Below the pieces are notes generated by a model. It searched no databases. It worked only from the letters and a program-made list of their open reading frames with translations, and was not told the DNA's origin. From assembly GCA_040224245.1 (NCBI GenBank), contig JBEGIR010000042.1, forward strand, positions 1-49,953: 49,953 bases of DNA, written 5' to 3'. Below are positions 6,478 to 14,186 of this stretch, one piece after another. This stretch comes from Puniceicoccaceae bacterium. Its GTDB lineage: Bacteria > Verrucomicrobiota > Verrucomicrobiia > Opitutales > JAFGAQ01. The position numbers and the translations under genes are program-made. Within the stretch, counting starts at the first letter, position 1. The number at the start of each line of letters is the position of its first letter.

Positions 6478-9402
6478 ATGAATACATTCTTATCTGGAGG
6501 ACTCATTCGACGGGTCCAGCATCTCTTTCGATGGGTCGCAATCGCGGGATGCTATTGCTCGCTCGCACCGTCACTGCACGCGCTGGGTGATCCCAATTAC
6601 GTGCTGCATGAGCATGACGCTTCTGCCCTGCCCATCATCGGCACTTCCGAGCGCGCCAAACTCTACGTCGACACCGAAGATCAAACTGGAGTGCTGCGCG
6701 TGGTCAATACGCTGCGTCAGGATATCGAACGCGTCACTGGCACCGCACCGGTGATCGCGCACAGCTCAGCCGAATTGCGGGACTATGCGGTGATCATCGG
6801 CACAGTGGGACACAGCTCCCTCATCGACCAGCTTGTTGCATCGGGAACCATTGATGTGTCCGATGTGGTGGGAAAATGGGATGCCTACCATCTTGAAGTC
6901 GTGGAAAATCCACTGCCACAGGTCAAGCGCGCCCTGGTCATCGCTGGCGCCGACCGGCGCGGCACCTTCTACGGAGTCTTCGATCTGGTCGAAAAGATGG
7001 GGGTTTCGCCCTGGCATTTCTGGGCAGATGTTCCTGTTCGCAAGGCGGATACCCTCTACGTTCGTGGTGATCTTCGCCTGCAGGATGCACCCGTGGTGCA
7101 ATACCGCGGCATCTTTCTCAACAATGAAGCACCCGCGCTGACCAACTGGGTGCATGCAAACTTCGGTCAGTACAATCATGAGTTCTACTCCCACGTCTTC
7201 GACCTGTTGCAGCGCCTCAAGGCGAACTACCTGTGGCCTGCGATGTGGAGCAATGCGTTCAATTACGATGATCCCCTGAACATGGTTGTGGCACACGAAT
7301 ATGGCATCGTCATGGGCACTTCCCACCACGAACCCATGATGCGCGCCGACAAGGAGTGGGACATCTACGGTCAAGGTCCCTGGCAGTACTCCACCAATGC
7401 GGAAAATCTCAACCGGTTCTGGCGCGGTGGAGTCGAGCGCAACAAACCCTACGACAGCCTCATCACACTCGGCATGCGGGGACGCGAGGACACGGCCATG
7501 AGTGAGGGGGAAAACATCGCCCTGCTGGAGAGCATCATCGATGCTCAGCGTCAGATCATCGACGATACCTTTGATCAGCCCGTGGAAGAAGTGCCACAGG
7601 TCTGGACGCTCTACAAGGAAGTTCAGGGATTCTACGAGCGCGGCATGCGCGTTCCCGACGATATCATCCTGCTCTGGACCAATGACAACCGGGGCAACAT
7701 TCGCCGACTGCCCAGCCCGGAGGAGCGCAAACGTCCAGGAGGTGCCGGGGTGTATTACCACTTTGACTACGTCGGTGGCCCGCGCTGCTGGCGCGGACAC
7801 AACGCCATGCCCATCGCCAAGATGTGGGAGCAGATGAATCTGGCCTACCACTTCGACGCCACGAAGGTATGGATCGTGAACGTGGGCGGTCTCAAAACCC
7901 ATGAATTTCCCATTGAGTTCTTCCTGCGCATGGCATGGTCTCCTGAGCGCTGGAATGCAGGCAATCTCGCAGAATTTGGCCAAACCTGGGCGGAGCGGGA
8001 ATTTGGTCCCCAGCATGCCAAAGCCATCGATCAATTGATCACCGATTACTCCCGCCACAATGGTCGCCGCACGGTTGAACTGCAGGAACCCGATACCTAC
8101 AGCCTGCTGCACTACGACGAAGCAGACCGCGTTCTGGAAGAACTCAACGACATGGTCGCCCGCGCGGATGCCCTCCGGGAAAAGATCCCTGCTGAGCATC
8201 AGCTCGCCTATCACCAGCTGGTCTGGCACCCAGTGCATTTCGCCGCCAATATCACGCGTTTGAATATCAACATCGGCAAAAACCGTATGTTTGCTGCCCA
8301 AGGTCGATACAATGCAAATGCCTACGCTGACAAGGCTCGCGCCAGCTTCGCCTACGATCAAGAACTGCGCGACCAGTACCACGCTCTCAACGACGGCAAG
8401 TGGTTCCACTTCATGGACCAGCCCCACATTGGCTACCTGCACTGGCAAAGCCCTCAGGGCAATCAATTGCCCGCCCTTGCCACCTACGATCCCGGTAACT
8501 ACGGAGAAATGGGAGTTGCCGTGCAGGGATACTCCTCTGCCTGGCCCTCCAGTCCGGAAAGCACAGCACCGAATCCAGGTCCCTACGCACTGCACTTTGA
8601 TGAAGTCGGCAAATCCACACGAGACCTGCTGATTTTCAATCGTGGCACCCAATCCTTCACTTATGCCGTTACCGCCAGCGAACCCTGGATCAGGCTCAGC
8701 CACACTGCCGCTGAAATCGATACCGAGCAGTCGATCAAAGTCAGTATTGACTGGAATGCACTGCCCGAGGGGACACATCGCGGCTTCATCGAAATCCGGG
8801 GTCCCGGTTACTCGCGTCCGCGCATTATCGTGCAGGCCAAGCGCCACCTCTCCGAGCTGCTTGCCCGTGCGCAGGGTTATCTCGAAGCGGATGGCTACGT
8901 CTCCATCGAAGCCCCGCACTACCATCGCCATGTTCCACAGGAGGGATTCGAATGGAAAAAAATCCAGAATCACGGGCGCACCCAGGCTTCCATGTCTGTA
9001 TTTCCGATCAGTGACCGCCATTTTGACAACCCACGCGAAGCTCCATGCCTGGAGTATGATGTCACCTTCACGTCTACCGGCACCTTCGAAGTACAGGCCC
9101 TGCTCGCACCCAGCTGGCCATTCCTGCCCGGGCACGGACTGCGCTATGCCGTGGCCATCGGTGATGAGCAGCCGCAGGTGGTCGAGTTTACCGCCGATTT
9201 TGACAATGAAGATGCCGTCTGGGCAAAGCGTGTGAGCGATGCGGTAGCGGTGGGTCGTTCGACACATGAGGTAACGCAAGCCGGACCCACCACCGTTCGC
9301 ATCTACAGCCTGGACGCTGGCGTCACCCTGCAAAAAATCCTGATCGACACAGGCCGCCTGCTGCCCAGCTATCTCGGACCCGAACCGAGCGTGCAGCGCT
9401 AA
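6478..9402 (+). CDS. Secreted xylan alpha-1,2-glucuronidase, GH115
   Basis: 974 residues from ATG 6478, chosen because it begins a signal peptide (MNTFLSGGLIRRVQHLFRWVAIAG...LHA); the frame is open 42 codons further upstream. GH115 enzymes remove (4-O-methyl)glucuronic acid from xylan, including internal substituted sugars. Seen: an N-terminal alpha/beta domain (AKLYVDTEDQTGVLRVVNTL); the catalytic barrel with YRGIFLNNEAPALTNW, LKANYLWPAMWSNAF, YGIVMGTSHHEPMMR, ILLWTNDNRGNIRRLPSPEE and YYHFDYVGGPRCW; a helical segment; and a C-terminal beta domain (from about residue 800). Length and order match the family. It ends 20 bases before a strong terminator. A partner xylanase is not adjacent, though a GH5 and an esterase lie within 4 kb. 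The long open minus-strand frame opposite it is a codon-bias shadow. Confidence 0.93.
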   Translation: MNTFLSGGLIRRVQHLFRWVAIAGCYCSLAPSLHALGDPNYVLHEHDASALPIIGTSERAKLYVDTEDQTGVLRVVNTLRQDIERVTGTAPVIAHSSAELRDYAVIIGTVGHSSLIDQLVASGTIDVSDVVGKWDAYHLEVVENPLPQVKRALVIAGADRRGTFYGVFDLVEKMGVSPWHFWADVPVRKADTLYVRGDLRLQDAPVVQYRGIFLNNEAPALTNWVHANFGQYNHEFYSHVFDLLQRLKANYLWPAMWSNAFNYDDPLNMVVAHEYGIVMGTSHHEPMMRADKEWDIYGQGPWQYSTNAENLNRFWRGGVERNKPYDSLITLGMRGREDTAMSEGENIALLESIIDAQRQIIDDTFDQPVEEVPQVWTLYKEVQGFYERGMRVPDDIILLWTNDNRGNIRRLPSPEERKRPGGAGVYYHFDYVGGPRCWRGHNAMPIAKMWEQMNLAYHFDATKVWIVNVGGLKTHEFPIEFFLRMAWSPERWNAGNLAEFGQTWAEREFGPQHAKAIDQLITDYSRHNGRRTVELQEPDTYSLLHYDEADRVLEELNDMVARADALREKIPAEHQLAYHQLVWHPVHFAANITRLNINIGKNRMFAAQGRYNANAYADKARASFAYDQELRDQYHALNDGKWFHFMDQPHIGYLHWQSPQGNQLPALATYDPGNYGEMGVAVQGYSSAWPSSPESTAPNPGPYALHFDEVGKSTRDLLIFNRGTQSFTYAVTASEPWIRLSHTAAEIDTEQSIKVSIDWNALPEGTHRGFIEIRGPGYSRPRIIVQAKRHLSELLARAQGYLEADGYVSIEAPHYHRHVPQEGFEWKKIQNHGRTQASMSVFPISDRHFDNPREAPCLEYDVTFTSTGTFEVQALLAPSWPFLPGHGLRYAVAIGDEQPQVVEFTADFDNEDAVWAKRVSDAVAVGRSTHEVTQAGPTTVRIYSLDAGVTLQKILIDTGRLLPSYLGPEPSVQR

Positions 9403-9422
9403 GCATGGCTCGTTGAGGACCG

Positions 9423-9463
9423 AAAAAAGCGGTGCGCCGGATTTCACGCTGCACCGCTTTTTT
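9423..9463 (+). terminator. Rho-independent terminator after GH115
   Basis: AAAAAAGCGGTGC (9423-9435) pairs with GCACCGCTTTTTT (9451-9463) across a 15-base loop: a GC-rich stem flanked by A- and T-runs, 20 bases after the stop codon. The flanking A-run makes it potentially bidirectional. Confidence 0.88.
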
Positions 9464-9484
9464 GTGTCCAGATCGATGAGTCAT

Positions 9485-9646
9485 ACGAATGATTTTTTAG
9501 ATACTGAACACAGGATTTCACTACACACCGTTCGTCCTGAAGGACTCTCTCGATCCGGCTTCGCCGGAATCCCGATTCCTTTCGTCATACGGGAACGTCG
9601 GTGAAGCGCAGCTGAACGATGTTCCAGTCTCAGCACTGCGTCAGCC
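9485..9646 (-). repeat. Inverted copy of the palindrome repeat family
   Basis: On the minus strand 9601-9646 matches the array segment at about 551-596 (GGCTGACGCA...TGGAACATCGTTCAGC). 9528-9570 matches about 69-109, including the TCCGGC-GAA-GCCGGA palindrome (TCCGGC-TTC-GCCGGA at 9554-9568 as written). 9485-9534 is a further module shared with 10115-10167 and 13652-13701, here in the opposite direction. Confidence 0.8.
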
Positions 9647-10052
9647 TTCGCCATCAGGCATTTCTCATTCGCCATCGCAGCATCGCTGCACAATGGCTCA
9701 ATCCAGATGAAAAACTTCAACCACAAAAGGCACAAAACACACAGAGTCCGCAGGACGCGATTTCTCTACCGCAGATTTCAGATTGCCACAGATAATGGCC
9801 TCTCCCAGTTCCCCCCGTAGGGCGTTCGCTTGTGGTTTCACCACCCTGAGCAAACCGTAGGGCGGACGCCGCCCCACCCTGAGCAAGCCGAAGGACCCAT
9901 CCATCCAATCTTCAAACTACGATCTCCGAATCCCATCGCTCCGCCATTCAACCTCATTCATTCGCCATTTCTGCTACGCTACGGCCGCTCTGCGGCATGC
10001 ACCAACAGTTGATCGTGCTTACCACGTTGCACCGCACCAAAAAGCTTTATGT
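9647..10052. other. Repeat-rich intergenic stretch, no gene
   Basis: Holds an ACCACA...CACAGATAATGG stretch (9713-9800) like the dispersed repeat at 1204-1236. It also holds two direct copies of CACCCTGAGCAA (9842 and 9875) flanking the palindrome GGGCGG-ACG-CCGCCC (9860-9874), and GCCGC-TCT-GCGGC (9984-9996). Both palindromes have three-base loops, like those of the array at the start of the window. No credible coding frame is visible. Confidence 0.6.
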
Positions 10053-10073
10053 CCCCGACTCGTCGGGGTTTTT
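10053..10073 (+). terminator. Terminator-like hairpin with T-run
   Basis: CCCCGAC-TC-GTCGGGG followed directly by TTTTT. By form it is an intrinsic terminator for plus-strand transcription, although GH115 already has its own 600 bases earlier. It is the first of three consecutive hairpins (next 10078-10093 and 10102-10119), so it may be part of the repeat element rather than a working terminator. Confidence 0.5.
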
Positions 10074-10291
10074 GCAGCTCCGATTTATCGGAGCATTTTG
10101 AGTTCGGCATCTGCCGAACGGTGTTTTGTGAAACTCTGGGTTCAGTATCTGAAACAATCATTCGTGTGCCAGGTGAACAAAAAGAGAAAAACCTGTTGCG
10201 CACAGCGCATCCTGTTGGACTGGCACCGCCAGTCCATCCAGTGAAGCGCAGCTGAACGATGTTCCAGTCCCAGCACTGCGTCAGCTTCGCC
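10074..10291. repeat. Composite repeat element: hairpins, shared module, inverted array unit
   Basis: In order: CTCCGAT-TT-ATCGGAG (10078-10093); GTTCGGC-ATCT-GCCGAAC (10102-10119); a module (10115-10167) shared with 13652-13701 and, inverted, with 9485-9534; and 10190-10291, which is the reverse complement of the tandem-array unit and includes TGGACTGGC-ACC-GCCAGTCCA (10216-10236). It abuts the 3' end of the minus-strand GH5 gene. Confidence 0.8.
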
Positions 10292-10296
10292 GCCCC

Positions 10297-11292
10297 TCAC
10301 TCCAGACCCGCTTTTTCGCGCAGGAGCTGACGGGTCAGACGACCGGATTCCTTCATATCCTCTGCACTCCACCCCCCCTTGCTGGCGGCACTGGGCAGCA
10401 GAAAGGAGCAGGTTTCATTCTTGTCCGCAATCGACCAGGTAATCCAGCTGATCTTGCGATCCTCAGCCCAGTCACGCCAGACCTTCCACGCCTCAAGATC
10501 GATGGGACCATCTCCGCTGGCTTCCATGCCAGCCGATTCGGAAATGAAGAGCGGAATACCCTTGCTCAGGGCATAGTCCCCACGCTCACGCAGGTAGTCA
10601 CCATGCGTTGCCGCGTAGTAGTGCAAGGTGTACATGATGTTGTGAGATGCCGCGCCCGTAATCGGGTCGTCGGCGACGAGGTGCAGATCCTGATCCCAGT
10701 GCGGGCTGCCGACCAGGATTACATTGTGGGGATCGATTTCGCGGATCACGGCGATCACTTCTTCGGAATACGCCTTCACCTCCTCCCAGCTCTGGTGCAC
10801 AGGTTCATTAAAAATCTCGTAGATGATGTTGGGATACTGCCCGTATTGCTCTGCCATCTGTCGGAAGAACGTTTTTGCCAGCTCGAGTTCAAGCTCATGG
10901 CTGTGGAAATCGATAATCACATACACGCCATGTTCGATGGCACCGTCGATCACCTTGGAAATGATCTTCACGGCACGCTCCGGTTCTTCATTGTAAGTCA
11001 GCTCCGGTTCCTCCAGGTGAATTCCAATCGCCGCACGCACGACATCCACGCCCCAGTCGTCCTTCAACCACTTCACACTTTCCTTATTGTAGAAGCGTGG
11101 CCACCAGTTGTGCCACCCATAGCTGACACCGCGCAGAACAACGGGTTCACCCGCCTCGTTGACAAGTTGGGTGCCTTCCACAGAGAGGCGTGAAAGCACA
11201 GGCACTTCCTCTGGAAGGGATGAGCGGGAGCAACCGCTCCAAGCGGTCGCTGCAAGAACAGACAGGGTGAACAGGGTTCGAACAGGTTTCAT
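10297..11292 (-). CDS. GH5-family glycoside hydrolase, probable lipoprotein
   Basis: 331 residues. Retaining endo-beta-glycanase fold; the closest look is to GH5 subfamily 2 endoglucanases, but xylan or mannan as substrate cannot be excluded. Seen: a signal with WSGC at 18-21 (a lipoprotein-like cysteine, though position -3 is Trp rather than Leu); LRGVSYGWHNWWP; VVRAAIGIHLEE; VIIDFHSHE; the acid/base Glu163 in IFNEPVHQSW; LHYYAATHG; and the nucleophile Glu252 in LFISESAG. The C-terminus keeps WITWSIADKNETCSFL. Length is that of a bare catalytic domain with no binding module. It is transcribed toward the repeat element and divergent from the DUF1186 gene, with 204 bases between them. Confidence 0.9.
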   Translation of the reverse strand: MKPVRTLFTLSVLAATAWSGCSRSSLPEEVPVLSRLSVEGTQLVNEAGEPVVLRGVSYGWHNWWPRFYNKESVKWLKDDWGVDVVRAAIGIHLEEPELTYNEEPERAVKIISKVIDGAIEHGVYVIIDFHSHELELELAKTFFRQMAEQYGQYPNIIYEIFNEPVHQSWEEVKAYSEEVIAVIREIDPHNVILVGSPHWDQDLHLVADDPITGAASHNIMYTLHYYAATHGDYLRERGDYALSKGIPLFISESAGMEASGDGPIDLEAWKVWRDWAEDRKISWITWSIADKNETCSFLLPSAASKGGWSAEDMKESGRLTRQLLREKAGLE

Positions 11293-11496
11293 GCGAACAC
11301 CCTATGCGCAGCACCCATCAAATCAACGAAAGACGAAGTCATTCATATGAAAGCGTGTCACTTTCCTGTGCAATGATTCCCACTTCGCTTCCTTCCAGTG
11401 TTTCCTCAGCAGCATAACGATCCTCTGCGTTTCAGAGGTTGTGTTTCCGATCATCCGGTCGCTAGATTGTCGTAACCATTTCCCAGAGTCATCCGC

Positions 11497-12438
11497 ATGA
11501 AGCCCGAAATTCACGACATCCTGAAACCGCTCGAGTATTTTTCCCGACCCTATCCGAAAGCGGCAATTGATCGTGCCATCGCAAATCCATCCCTGGTGAT
11601 CAACGATCTAAAACGATCCATCGAATGGTCCATCCAGGAATTCGACACCGTTTGCGATGACGCAAACTATATGCTCAACATATATGCCCTGTATCTGCTC
11701 GCCTATTTCCGGGAGAGTTCGTTCCTGCCGACCCTCATCGAACTCTGCCGAATTCCGGATGTGGAAGAACTGCTGGATGATGAAGTCACCACTCTCGCAG
11801 GCATTCTGGCATCCCTTTCTATCGAACAACCTCACCTGCTCCATCAGATCATCGAAGATGCTCAGGCAAATGAGTATGTTCGCAACTGCGCACTGGAAGC
11901 ACTCGTCATCCACTATTATCACCAAAAACTACCCGAGCCGGAGTTCAAGGCATACCTGAAATACCTCTTTGAAGAGGGTCTGGAGAGAAAGGACAGTTTC
12001 ATCTGGAATGGCATCGTGGACACCGTCTGTGATTTCCAGTTTCAGGAGTTTGAACCGGAAGTGCGCTTTGCCTACGAACACCACCTGGCAGATCCGTCCG
12101 TCATGGGCTACGAAGAGGCACTGGACCAGCTTTTTGGAAGACAACCGTCCTACTTTAACAGCAAACCCTTGCATTACATCGATGATGTTCATGCGGAGAT
12201 GCAATGGTGGGCATGTTTTCGCGAAGAAACGGAAGAGGAAGGCGACTGGGAGGACGACTGGGAAGACGAAGACGTCGAATACCTCCCTCCCGCTTCATGG
12301 GTAGATCCCAATCCGGACCCACTCTCGCGCATGCCCGTTCAACGTCCCATCGTTTACGCTTCCCCCAAAATCGGAAGGAACGAACCCTGTCCCTGCGGCA
12401 GTGGTCTCAAATACAAAAAATGCTGCGGAAAATCCTGA
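11497..12438 (+). CDS. DUF1186 protein with C-terminal SEC-C zinc motif
   Basis: 313 residues, no signal peptide, probably cytoplasmic. The first 240 residues are helical repeats of the DUF1186 type ([52 protein letters not shown]-like segments). An acidic linker rich in Glu/Asp (about 250-270) follows. The end is the SEC-C motif [18 protein letters not shown], the Cys/His zinc-binding tail first known from SecA. The family's function is not known; SEC-C often marks proteins that contact other proteins or the export machinery. It is a single gene with no operon partner. Confidence 0.88.
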   Translation: MKPEIHDILKPLEYFSRPYPKAAIDRAIANPSLVINDLKRSIEWSIQEFDTVCDDANYMLNIYALYLLAYFRESSFLPTLIELCRIPDVEELLDDEVTTLAGILASLSIEQPHLLHQIIEDAQANEYVRNCALEALVIHYYHQKLPEPEFKAYLKYLFEEGLERKDSFIWNGIVDTVCDFQFQEFEPEVRFAYEHHLADPSVMGYEEALDQLFGRQPSYFNSKPLHYIDDVHAEMQWWACFREETEEEGDWEDDWEDEDVEYLPPASWVDPNPDPLSRMPVQRPIVYASPKIGRNEPCPCGSGLKYKKCCGKS

Positions 12439-12714
12439 GCTTGCGTCACCGACGTTGACGAGTTGAACCTCAAGGAGACTTACCCCGATTATAGTTTTTC
12501 GTCCCTGAAATGCTGATAAACACAAACTTCAGTTACACATTCCTGTGATCTTGTGACTTCTGGGGTTAACAACTTGGTCAGTTCTTTAAACGTTTTTCGA
12601 TCTCAAGTACCAGCGCCCACGCCGTCCAGATTTGCACAATTCAGGCTCGCCAGAAAACCAAATGTGGATCAAAAGTGGAGTGTCCATTTCAAGTCAGTTT
12701 ATCCCCATTTTGCA

Positions 12715-13629
12715 ATGAATCTGAAACGCTGCCCCTTCACGCTTCTCGCAACGCTGTGCCTGAGCATATTCCTTTCCAGTGCATCGCACTCCGCCCCGCT
12801 CGATCCCATTCCGCTCTGGCCAAACGGGGCACCCGAGTCGGTTCAGTATGACCGCGAAGAATACGACAAGACCACGCCCGAGGATAATCGTGTCGACGGG
12901 CGCTATGTCAGCCGCCTCACCAATGTCGTCAATCCCACACTCACGCTTTATCCCGCACCTGCATCGCGCAATACCGGAACCACCGTGCTCGTCTGCCCAG
13001 GCGGTGGATACTGGATTCTGGCCAATGACCTCGAAGGCAGCGAAATCTGCGAATGGCTCAACTCGATCGGGGTCAATGCGGTGCTGTTGAAGTACCGCGT
13101 CCCGCGCCGTGAGGGACGGGCGCCGCATGAAGCTCCACTTGAGGATGCTGCACGCGCCATGCAACTGATTCGCTCCAAGGCGATTGAGTGGAATCTGGAT
13201 CCCACAAAAGTGGGTGTGCTCGGATTCAGTGCAGGCGGACACCTCGCCGCAACCCTGAGCAATACCGAAACATTTCCTGAAATCGAGGGAGTTCCCGCCC
13301 TGGAAGGCATTGCCGTTCGCCCGGATTTTTCCGTTTTGATCTATCCCGCCTACCTGGTGGACCAAGACAACGCCGATGCACTGCACCGCGAGGTGACTCC
13401 AACGGAACAGACCCCGCCCACCTTCATCTCGATTTCCATGGATGACCCCGTGCGCGTGGAAGGTTCCATCGCCTATGCCATGGCGCTCAAGACTGCAGGC
13501 GTTCCGGTCGAACTGCACGTCTATCCGGAGGGCGGTCACGGCTACGGACTGCGGCGCACCGCAAATCCGGTCACCACTTGGCCCGACCGCGCCGAGGACT
13601 GGATGCGCTTTGCCGGATTGCTGGAATAG
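12715..13629 (+). CDS. Secreted alpha/beta-hydrolase esterase (acetyl-xylan esterase-like)
   Basis: 304 residues from ATG 12715, which begins a signal peptide (MNLKRCPFTLLATLCLSIFLSSASHSA); the frame stays open 54 codons upstream, without a better start. It follows the esterase/lipase pattern of COG0657-type enzymes: oxyanion motif VCPGGGYWILA, nucleophile elbow GFSAGGHLA, catalytic Asp in SMDDPVRVE and His in EGGHGYGL. The opening DPIPLWPNGAPES is shared by secreted acyl esterases in polysaccharide loci of Bacteroidetes and Verrucomicrobia. Removing acetyl groups from xylan is a reasonable inference given GH115 and GH5 nearby, not something the sequence proves. Upstream 12439-12714 shows no clear promoter. 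Confidence 0.87.
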   Translation: MNLKRCPFTLLATLCLSIFLSSASHSAPLDPIPLWPNGAPESVQYDREEYDKTTPEDNRVDGRYVSRLTNVVNPTLTLYPAPASRNTGTTVLVCPGGGYWILANDLEGSEICEWLNSIGVNAVLLKYRVPRREGRAPHEAPLEDAARAMQLIRSKAIEWNLDPTKVGVLGFSAGGHLAATLSNTETFPEIEGVPALEGIAVRPDFSVLIYPAYLVDQDNADALHREVTPTEQTPPTFISISMDDPVRVEGSIAYAMALKTAGVPVELHVYPEGGHGYGLRRTANPVTTWPDRAEDWMRFAGLLE

Positions 13630-13651
13630 GAAATTTCCGTCCGGCTTCTGC

Positions 13652-13701
13652 CGAACGGTGTTTTGTCAAACCCTGGGTTCAGTATCTGAAACAATCATTG
13701 G
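13652..13701 (+). repeat. Third copy of the dispersed CGAACGG...GAAACAATCATT module
   Basis: Near-identical to 10115-10167: CGAACGGTGTTTTGT, then GGTTCAGTATCTGAAACA, then ATCATT. It is preceded by an imperfect CCGGC-TTCT-GCCGAA hairpin just as the copy at 10102-10119 is, and lies 22 bases after the esterase stop codon. Confidence 0.85.
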
Positions 13702-13806
13702 TATAAATCGAGGATTGCAGCCTTTGCGATTACCTTGCCAACTCAGGCACACCGTTGCCCGACTGCCCGCGAGGTGATCCGGATGCGTTTAATCGCCTTT
13801 CCATAC

Positions 13807-13835
13807 TTGACACCGCATAGTGTGCGTTGCATAGT
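13807..13835 (+). promoter_or_regulatory. Promoter of the padR-like gene
   Basis: Perfect -35 TTGACA (13807-13812), a 17-base spacer and -10 CATAGT (13830-13835). Transcription would begin near 13842, giving almost no leader before the ATG at 13845. Confidence 0.65.
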
Positions 13836-13840
13836 ATGCG
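13814..13840 (+). promoter_or_regulatory. Probable PadR operator: two tandem palindromes
   Basis: GCATAGTGTGC (13815-13825, near-palindrome) and GCATAGTATGC (13829-13839, perfect palindrome GCATA-G-TATGC) repeat with a 14-base period. They cover the spacer and the -10 element, so a bound protein would block the promoter. The adjacent gene encodes a PadR repressor, so autoregulation is the simple reading. Confidence 0.6.
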
Positions 13841-13844
13841 ACAT

Positions 13845-14186
13845 ATGGTATCTCCCCGGTTTGAAAAGATGCGCATGGAACTGCGACGAGGCAGCCTGGT
13901 CATGGCAGCCTTAACCGCACTGCAACAGGAAGCCTATGGCTACGCACTTCGCAAGCGCCTGAGTGAAGCAGGTCTGCAGGTTGACGAGGGAACGCTCTAC
14001 CCACTGATTCGCCGCCTCGAAGAACAGGGGCTGCTCGAGAGTCGCTGGGATGCTTCCGACGAAGGACGGCGCCGCCGCTACTATACCATCTCGCCCGATG
14101 GCCATGCCCTGCTTCTGGAACTTCAGACCGAATGGGAATGCATCCGTCAATCTCTTGAACAACTCACCCAATCATCGACATCATGA
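13845..14186 (+). CDS. PadR-family transcriptional regulator
   Basis: 113 residues from ATG 13845. ATG 13836, in the same frame, falls upstream of the predicted transcript start; ATG 13869 would leave a very short N-terminus. Winged-helix domain: ELRRGSLVMAALTALQQEAYGYALRKRLSEAGL, then the recognition region VDEGTLYPLIRRLEEQGLLESRW, then the wing with GRRRRYYTIS. A short C-terminal helix (ALLLELQTEWECIRQSLEQL) should give the dimer. Its stop overlaps the next gene's start by 4 bases (ATGA), so the two are translated together. PadR proteins usually repress their own operon, here through the two palindromes over the promoter. Confidence 0.92.
   Translation: MVSPRFEKMRMELRRGSLVMAALTALQQEAYGYALRKRLSEAGLQVDEGTLYPLIRRLEEQGLLESRWDASDEGRRRRYYTISPDGHALLLELQTEWECIRQSLEQLTQSSTS

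Noticed and set aside
6766-9447. 893-codon open frame on the minus strand
   Set aside because: It lies wholly opposite the GH115 gene; the plus-strand protein has clear family motifs, and long antisense frames arise from GC-biased codon use.
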